NCBI RefSeq assembly: GCF_001431665.1 | Contig: NZ_LLXV01000001.1 | Location: forward strand, 1-64,000 | DNA: 64,000 bases | From: Stenotrophomonas beteli | Lineage (GTDB): Bacteria > Pseudomonadota > Gammaproteobacteria > Xanthomonadales > Xanthomonadaceae | Reading direction: 5' to 3' | Shown: positions 57,268-64,000 of the stretch, in pieces | Layout: each line of letters starts with the position of its first letter | Numbering within the stretch: the stretch's first letter is position 1 | Notes under the pieces: generated by a model | The model's input: the letters and a program-made list of their open reading frames with translations, nothing else | Database searches by the model: none | What the model was told of the DNA's origin: nothing | Translations under genes and position numbers: made by a program

Positions 57268-57438
57268 TCGGGTTCCGTTGTCTGGTAGCGGTCCAGTCCG
57301 GCGCAGCCCTCTGCGGGAGGGGGTCGCACCGGAACCTCGATTCAACCTGCGGATACTACCACAACAGGCCGTTTTCCGCCTCCCTTTATCGGGATTTTAC
57401 CGGCACAAATCAGGAACTTAGGGCCCCATACCGCCCCT

Positions 57439-57505
57439 GTAGAGCCGAGCCCATGCTCGGCTGCGGCGGATTCGCGGGCCGGGCCGAGCGTGGGCTCGGC
57501 TCTAC
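57439..57505. repeat. head-to-head SMAG-type REP pair between gyrA and mtnA
   Basis: GTAG-AGCCGAGC-CCAT-GCTCGGCT (57439-57462) and GCCGAGC-GTGG-GCTCGGC-TCTAC (57483-57505). The gap between gyrA and mtnA is 261 bases; the pair sits just beyond the mtnA stop and could terminate that gene. Confidence 0.85.
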
Positions 57506-57528
57506 AGGCATCCGCGACCCTGCCCGCC

Positions 57529-58593
57529 TCAGCCGCCGAAGGCAGCGCGCATGTTTTCGGCGGTCGGGTTCAGGATCACCCCGCGTTCGGTCACGATGGC
57601 GTCGATCAGCTCGCCCGGGGTGACGTCGAACACCGGGTTCCAGGCGGCGATGCCTTCGGCCACGGTGCGGGTACCGCCCACGCCGTACAGCTCGCCCGGG
57701 TCACGCTGCTCGATCTCGATCTGGCTGCCGTCCACGGTGTCCATGTCCACCGTCGAGGACGGCGCCACGACCATGAACTTCACGCCGTGATGGCGGGCGG
57801 CGATGGCCAGCTGGTAGGTGCCGATCTTGTTGGCGGTATCGCCATTGGCACAGATGCGGTCGGCGCCCACGATCACCCACTGCACGGCACCGGTCTTCAT
57901 CAGGTGCGAGGCCGCGGAGTCGGCGATCAGGGTGGCATCGATGCCGTCCTGCTGCAGCTCCCACACGGTCAGGCGCGCACCCTGCAGCCACGGCCGGGTC
58001 TCGCCGGCGAACACCCGGGCAATGCGGTGCTGGGCCATGCCGGCGCGGATCACGCCCAGCGCGGTGCCGAAGCCGGCTGTCGCCAGCGAACCGGTATTGC
58101 AGTGGGTCAGCACGCCACTGCCGGCCTCGATCAGGCCTGCACCCAGCGCGCCCATGTGGCGGTTGGCGGCCAGATCCTCTTCGGCGATGGCCTGCGCTTC
58201 GGCCTCCAGCAACGCCGTCCAGTCGGCGCCTGCGACACTCAGGCAACGGCGCATGCGCGCCAGGGCCCAGGCCAGATTGACGGCGGTCGGACGCGAGGCG
58301 TTCAGGCGCTGCAGCGCCGGCTCCAGCTGCTGCAGGGCGTGCGCGCCATCGGCGGCCTGCACCCCGCGTGCCGCCAGCACCACGCCCCAGGCCGCGGCGA
58401 TACCGATCGCCGGCGCGCCGCGCACGGTCAGCGCGTGGATGGCCGAGGCGACCTCGTCACTGTCATTGCAGACCACGTGCTCGACCACGAACGGCAGCTT
58501 GCGCTGGTCCAGCAGTTGCAGGGCGTCGCCGGTCCACAGGATCGGGCGGATGTGGTCGTAGCGGGCGTAATCGATGTCAGGGGCAGTGTTCAT
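57529..58593 (-). CDS. mtnA: methylthioribose-1-phosphate isomerase
   Basis: 354 residues from [13 protein letters not shown] at 58593. It isomerises 5-methylthioribose-1-phosphate to the ribulose form in the methionine salvage pathway. Family signatures are [45 protein letters not shown] and [18 protein letters not shown]. It lies upstream of gyrA on the same strand, an arrangement also found in Pseudomonas. A longer in-frame reading upstream has no family support. Confidence 0.96.
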   Translation of the reverse strand: MNTAPDIDYARYDHIRPILWTGDALQLLDQRKLPFVVEHVVCNDSDEVASAIHALTVRGAPAIGIAAAWGVVLAARGVQAADGAHALQQLEPALQRLNASRPTAVNLAWALARMRRCLSVAGADWTALLEAEAQAIAEEDLAANRHMGALGAGLIEAGSGVLTHCNTGSLATAGFGTALGVIRAGMAQHRIARVFAGETRPWLQGARLTVWELQQDGIDATLIADSAASHLMKTGAVQWVIVGADRICANGDTANKIGTYQLAIAARHHGVKFMVVAPSSTVDMDTVDGSQIEIEQRDPGELYGVGGTRTVAEGIAAWNPVFDVTPGELIDAIVTERGVILNPTAENMRAAFGG

Positions 58594-58640
58594 GGTCCCA
58601 TTGTAGGGCCACGTCCTGCGCGGTTGGAGCCCGCCAGGGC

Positions 58641-59441
58641 TCAATTCACCGAGAATTCGGCGCGGCAGCCGCCATCCACCCAGATCCCGTTGCGGCTCCA
58701 GCCCCAGGTGTGGCCCTCCTCGCAGGGCGTGCTGGAGAGTTGCTGGGACACCGCCGCGCCCACGGAGATGCTCGCCCCGCAGAAACGCCGCTTCTTGGAT
58801 TTCGATTCGCAGGTCAGCCGGCGCGGCATATCGACGAAGCGGCCCTGCTCGTCGGCCACTTCGAAATCGCCCTGGCAGCCACGGCTGGTCCACACTTCGT
58901 TGCGCTTGTAGCCCCACCCCTGCCCTTCCCGGCACGGCAGCACCGACAACTGGCGCAGCAGGCGCACCGGCGCCCCATCCAGGCGGACCGGGCAACTCTG
59001 CGGGCGGCCGTTGGACTCGCAGCGCACCACGCGGCGGAACTGGCGCTTGCCGTCGCTGCTGGCCGCTGCGGCGGACCCGGGCGCGCGGCGCGCACGGAAC
59101 TCGGCGCGGCAGCCCAGGGTGACCCATACGCCACTGCGATCGGTCCCCCATTCGCTGCCACGGATACAGCTGTTGCTGGACAGCTGCCGGATCAGGTCGA
59201 CGCCATTGGCGACCTCGATATCGCAGTGCACCCAGCCCATGTCGCGTGATTCGCAGGTGATCACTTCCTCGTCATAACCCGGTTGCTGGGCAGACGCGGA
59301 GAACGGCAGCCAAGCACCCCATAGCGCGATGGAGTACACCGGTACCGCAACAACCGCAAACCACTTGACCAATGCCTTCCCCAACAGGAGTGGACGAATT
59401 CCGATGCCAGTGTCCCGCATCGCCCGTGATAAGAGCATCAT
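58641..59441 (-). CDS. DUF3011 repeat protein (secreted)
   Basis: 266 residues (258 if the ATG at 59420 is used). A membrane or signal segment is followed by three copies of a cysteine repeat with pattern CES......C.....V.L.RQLS...C..G..WG....GVWV..GC.A.F. Each repeat has four cysteines, so disulphides are likely. The repeat matches DUF3011, found in cell-surface and secreted proteins of Proteobacteria. The molecular role is unknown. It sits between mtnA and epmA on the same strand. Confidence 0.8.
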   Translation of the reverse strand: MMLLSRAMRDTGIGIRPLLLGKALVKWFAVVAVPVYSIALWGAWLPFSASAQQPGYDEEVITCESRDMGWVHCDIEVANGVDLIRQLSSNSCIRGSEWGTDRSGVWVTLGCRAEFRARRAPGSAAAASSDGKRQFRRVVRCESNGRPQSCPVRLDGAPVRLLRQLSVLPCREGQGWGYKRNEVWTSRGCQGDFEVADEQGRFVDMPRRLTCESKSKKRRFCGASISVGAAVSQQLSSTPCEEGHTWGWSRNGIWVDGGCRAEFSVN

Positions 59442-59511
59442 CCTGCTTGCTGAAGCAAGCGCGTGGATCCGGCAATCCGTTCAGTCTTCGATGTCCGGTA
59501 GCGGACGATGT

Positions 59512-60468
59512 TCATGCATGGGCGAAATCGAACGCCAGCACATCGGCGATGCGCGGCGTGCGCTCCATCGCCATCAGCAGGCGGTCCACCCCTACCGCCA
59601 CCCCCGCGCACGCCGGCATCGACGGCAATGCGGCCAGCAATGCCTCATCCAGTGCCGGCTGCACCTGCCCGCGTGCATGGCGCCGCTGCTGGTCACGCAG
59701 GAAGCGGGCACGCTGCTCGTCGGCATCATTCAGTTCGTGATAGCCGTTGGCCAGCTCCACCGTGCCCAGGTACAACTCGAACCGTTCAGCCAATGCAGGT
59801 TTACCGGGACGGATGCGCGCCAGCGCGGCCTGGCTGGCCGGCCAGTCATGCACCACGGTCATCACCGCGTCATCGAACTGCGGCTGGATGTGGTGGGTCA
59901 TCAACAGGTCCAGCCAGTCATCACGGGTCAACCCGACCGGGTCGATGTGCACGTCGCCAAGCGCAACACGCAGCGCGGCTTCATCGGCCTCGAACGGATC
60001 CAGGCCCACGTGCTGCTGGAACAGCTCGCGGTAACTCAACACACGCAGCGTCGCACGGCGTCCGACCAGGGCCAGCGCCTGGCCGACCAACTCGGCGGTT
60101 TCCTGCACCAACCGGTGGTGGTCCCAGCCGACCCGATACCACTCCAGCATGGTGAATTCCGGGTTGTGGCGGCCGCCGGCCTCGCCGTTGCGGAACACCC
60201 GGCCCAGTTCGTAGCAGTCGCCCACGCCGGCCGCCAGCAGGCGCTTGAGCGGATATTCCGGCGAAGTGCGCAGCCAACGACGGCGGCCACCGGCATCGAC
60301 ATGGCCGGTGAAATCGGTATGGAAGCTGTCGATGTTCGGCTCGGTGTTGCCCGCCACCGACAGGATCGGCGTTTCCACTTCCAGCACGTCGCGCTCGGCG
60401 AAGAAGCGGCGCACCAGCGCGTTGAGCGCAGCACGCTGGCGCAGCGCACGCAGCAGGGCCTGGCTCAC
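59512..60468 (-). CDS. epmA: elongation factor P--(R)-beta-lysine ligase
   Basis: 318 residues, a shortened class II LysRS-like protein without the anticodon-binding domain. Motif 2 and the substrate pocket are in RTSPEYPLKRLLAAG and FRNGEAGGRHNPEFTMLEW, and motif 3 is in AGVAVGVDRLLMAM. It attaches beta-lysine to a conserved Lys of EF-P so that ribosomes can pass polyproline. The start overlaps the GNAT gene stop by four bases, a coupled operon. The aminomutase (epmB) is not in this window. Confidence 0.96.
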   Translation of the reverse strand: MSQALLRALRQRAALNALVRRFFAERDVLEVETPILSVAGNTEPNIDSFHTDFTGHVDAGGRRRWLRTSPEYPLKRLLAAGVGDCYELGRVFRNGEAGGRHNPEFTMLEWYRVGWDHHRLVQETAELVGQALALVGRRATLRVLSYRELFQQHVGLDPFEADEAALRVALGDVHIDPVGLTRDDWLDLLMTHHIQPQFDDAVMTVVHDWPASQAALARIRPGKPALAERFELYLGTVELANGYHELNDADEQRARFLRDQQRRHARGQVQPALDEALLAALPSMPACAGVAVGVDRLLMAMERTPRIADVLAFDFAHA

Positions 60469-60950
60469 AGGATGCCCTCCGGGCGCGGGTGGTCCAGCGG
60501 CAGGGTCAGCAGATCGCGGGTGTCGTCGATGTAGCCGCTGGCCAGGTACAGGCGGCGGGCCAGTTCGTTGTGGTGGTTCACCTCCAGGCGCAGGCGGCTG
60601 ACACCACGCCCGCGAGCGCGCTGTTCACAGATGGCCAGCGCCTGCTTGCCGCGACCACGACCGCGCGCGCGATGGCTCAGGTACAGCTCGTCCAGCAGCA
60701 TGAAGTGGCCGCCCTGCTCCAGGCTGAAGCCCATCGCGATCACCGCGTAGCCGACCACCTCGCCCGCCTCGTCCAGCCACAGCAGCACTTCGCCATTGCG
60801 CGGATCGGCCAGCAGCGCGTCGACGCCGCGGCGCACGCGTGCGTCGTCGAAGTCGATCCTGTCTTCGGCGTAGAACGCGCGCATCAACGCGATCAGCCGT
60901 TCTTCGTCGGCACGGGTCGCCAGGCGGAAATCCAGCGGGGCGGTCTGCAT
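60465..60950 (-). CDS. GNAT family N-acetyltransferase
   Basis: 161 residues. The acetyl-CoA-binding core is visible as LDELYLSHRARGRGRGKQALAI (motif A, R/Q-x-x-G-x-G/A). Strands and the C-terminal motif B follow (LRLEVNHHNELARRLYLASGYI). Substrate is unknown; the family acetylates amines on small molecules or protein N-termini. It precedes epmA in one transcript, with a 4-base overlap of stop and start. Confidence 0.9.
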   Translation of the reverse strand: MQTAPLDFRLATRADEERLIALMRAFYAEDRIDFDDARVRRGVDALLADPRNGEVLLWLDEAGEVVGYAVIAMGFSLEQGGHFMLLDELYLSHRARGRGRGKQALAICEQRARGRGVSRLRLEVNHHNELARRLYLASGYIDDTRDLLTLPLDHPRPEGIL

Positions 60951-61002
60951 CGGTCATCCTTTGTAGTGCTTCATGCCGGGCGGGAAACGCCCGGCGGGGT
61001 CA

Positions 61003-63501
<2,499 letters not shown>

Positions 63502-63544
63502 CTACCTCGCCCGGCCGTCAGGCCCCGTAACGCCCTCGCCTTCC

Positions 63545-63604
63545 GCAGCGTCGAGCCATGCTCGACTGCATTTGCCATCACAGTCGAGCATGGCTCGACG
63601 CTGC
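63545..63604. repeat. 24-base perfect inverted repeat built from two REP units
   Basis: Left arm 63545-63568 and right arm 63581-63604 are perfect complements around a 12-base spacer (CATTTGCCATCA). Each arm is itself a GTCGAGC-CAT-GCTCGAC palindrome. It lies between the divergent ligA and the aminotransferase-like gene. Confidence 0.88.
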
Positions 63605-63671
63605 AAAAGGCAGCTTGCCGCCGATCGCCGCCGGCGCTAGCGTGCGACGGTCGCCCTTCGGAATCCTGCCC

Positions 63672-64000
63672 GTGACCCTGCCCGCCTCCCGTAGACGCTT
63701 CCTGCAAGTGGCCGGTGCCGGCTTCGCCCTGGCCGGTACGGGCCTGCCCCGCCTTGCCGATGCCCAACCCGCTGCGGCTGCGCCTTCGCCCTCGGCACCC
63801 GGCGAAGGCGCGGTGCTGCTGAACTTCAACGAATGCCCCTACGGCCCTTCGCCCGCGGCCCAGCAGGCGGCACGCGACAGCATCGCCGGTTGCGGCCGCT
63901 ACCGCTTCGAACTGGCCGGCCAGGTGCGCGACGCCTTCATCGAACAGGCCGGCCTTCCGGCTGATCACGTGCGGCTTTATCCGGGCTCCAGCGAACCGCT
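63672..64000 (+). CDS. Tat-exported PLP aminotransferase-like protein (3' end outside window)
   Basis: From a GTG at 63672 the frame stays open to the window edge (109 codons). The protein starts with a twin-arginine signal (SRRRFLQVAGAGFALAG) and a cleavage site near ADAQP. The mature part begins LLNFNECPYGPSPAAQQAARD, the substrate-entry phrase of histidinol-phosphate/aromatic class I-II aminotransferases, and later VRLYPGSSEP. A periplasmic aminotransferase with a Tat signal is unusual, since PLP enzymes are normally cytoplasmic. No ATG alternative is evident. Confidence 0.75.
   Translation, partial: MTLPASRRRFLQVAGAGFALAGTGLPRLADAQPAAAAPSPSAPGEGAVLLNFNECPYGPSPAAQQAARDSIAGCGRYRFELAGQVRDAFIEQAGLPADHVRLYPGSSEP

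Noticed and set aside
57268..57528. SAM riboswitch ahead of gyrA or for mtnA
   Set aside because: The only structured sequence here is the REP pair downstream of mtnA. No SAM-binding core is visible, and the region upstream of mtnA is occupied by the DUF3011 gene.

Overview
The window is a GC-rich chromosomal segment of a gammaproteobacterium of the Xanthomonadaceae, most likely Stenotrophomonas (S. maltophilia complex). Three things point there: gene content, the many short palindromes of the GTAG/SMAG REP type known from S. maltophilia, and a GyrA with Gln at position 83, which is reported as natural in that species. Most genes have the usual high third-position GC. The exception is 11.7-14.6 kb, which is visibly AT-rich.

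Layout. 0-8.8 kb: the end of a membrane protein gene, a small CxxC protein, a hybrid histidine kinase, a flavin monooxygenase divergent from a TetR regulator, a siderophore TonB-dependent receptor behind a Fur-box-like palindrome, and an HxlR regulator divergent from a YhdH/AcuI-type oxidoreductase. 8.9-14.7 kb: a helicase-IV-like helicase with a nuclease-like insert, then an AT-rich two-gene module (P-loop ATPase with a TOPRIM-like C-terminus plus a D12-class adenine methyltransferase) beside the 3' end of tRNA-Ser(UGA). This module is the best candidate for an undescribed, probably anti-phage, system. 14.8-19.8 kb: LysR/azoR, an SH3-like protein, serS and two tandem TonB-like proteins. 19.9-23.7 kb: the serC-pheA-aroA cluster for serine and aromatic amino acid synthesis.

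23.9-27 kb: a double-FHA membrane protein, two PHA-granule-related genes, a candidate C-rich small RNA, and a membrane-tethered Mrr-like protein. 27-34.5 kb: a complete five-step histidine utilisation system, hutC-hutF on the minus strand and hutI-hutH-hutG-hutU on the plus strand, around a shared control region. 34.7-54.4 kb: accessory genes, including two beta-lactamase-fold hydrolases, a second TonB-dependent receptor, an uncharacterised membrane/secreted cluster with a decayed paralogue, a TetR/thioesterase pair, a GDSL hydrolase, a zinc peptidase, an S9 peptidase, a HipA-like kinase with a DUF3037 partner, and a PQQ-dependent membrane dehydrogenase. 54.5-64 kb: gyrA, mtnA, a DUF3011 protein, a GNAT gene with epmA, ligA, and the start of a Tat-exported aminotransferase-like gene.

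In Pseudomonas the order mtnA-gyrA-serC-pheA is contiguous. Here the two halves keep the same strand and order but are separated by about 31 kb, so the 23.7-54.5 kb block looks like a large insertion or rearrangement in an old housekeeping cluster.
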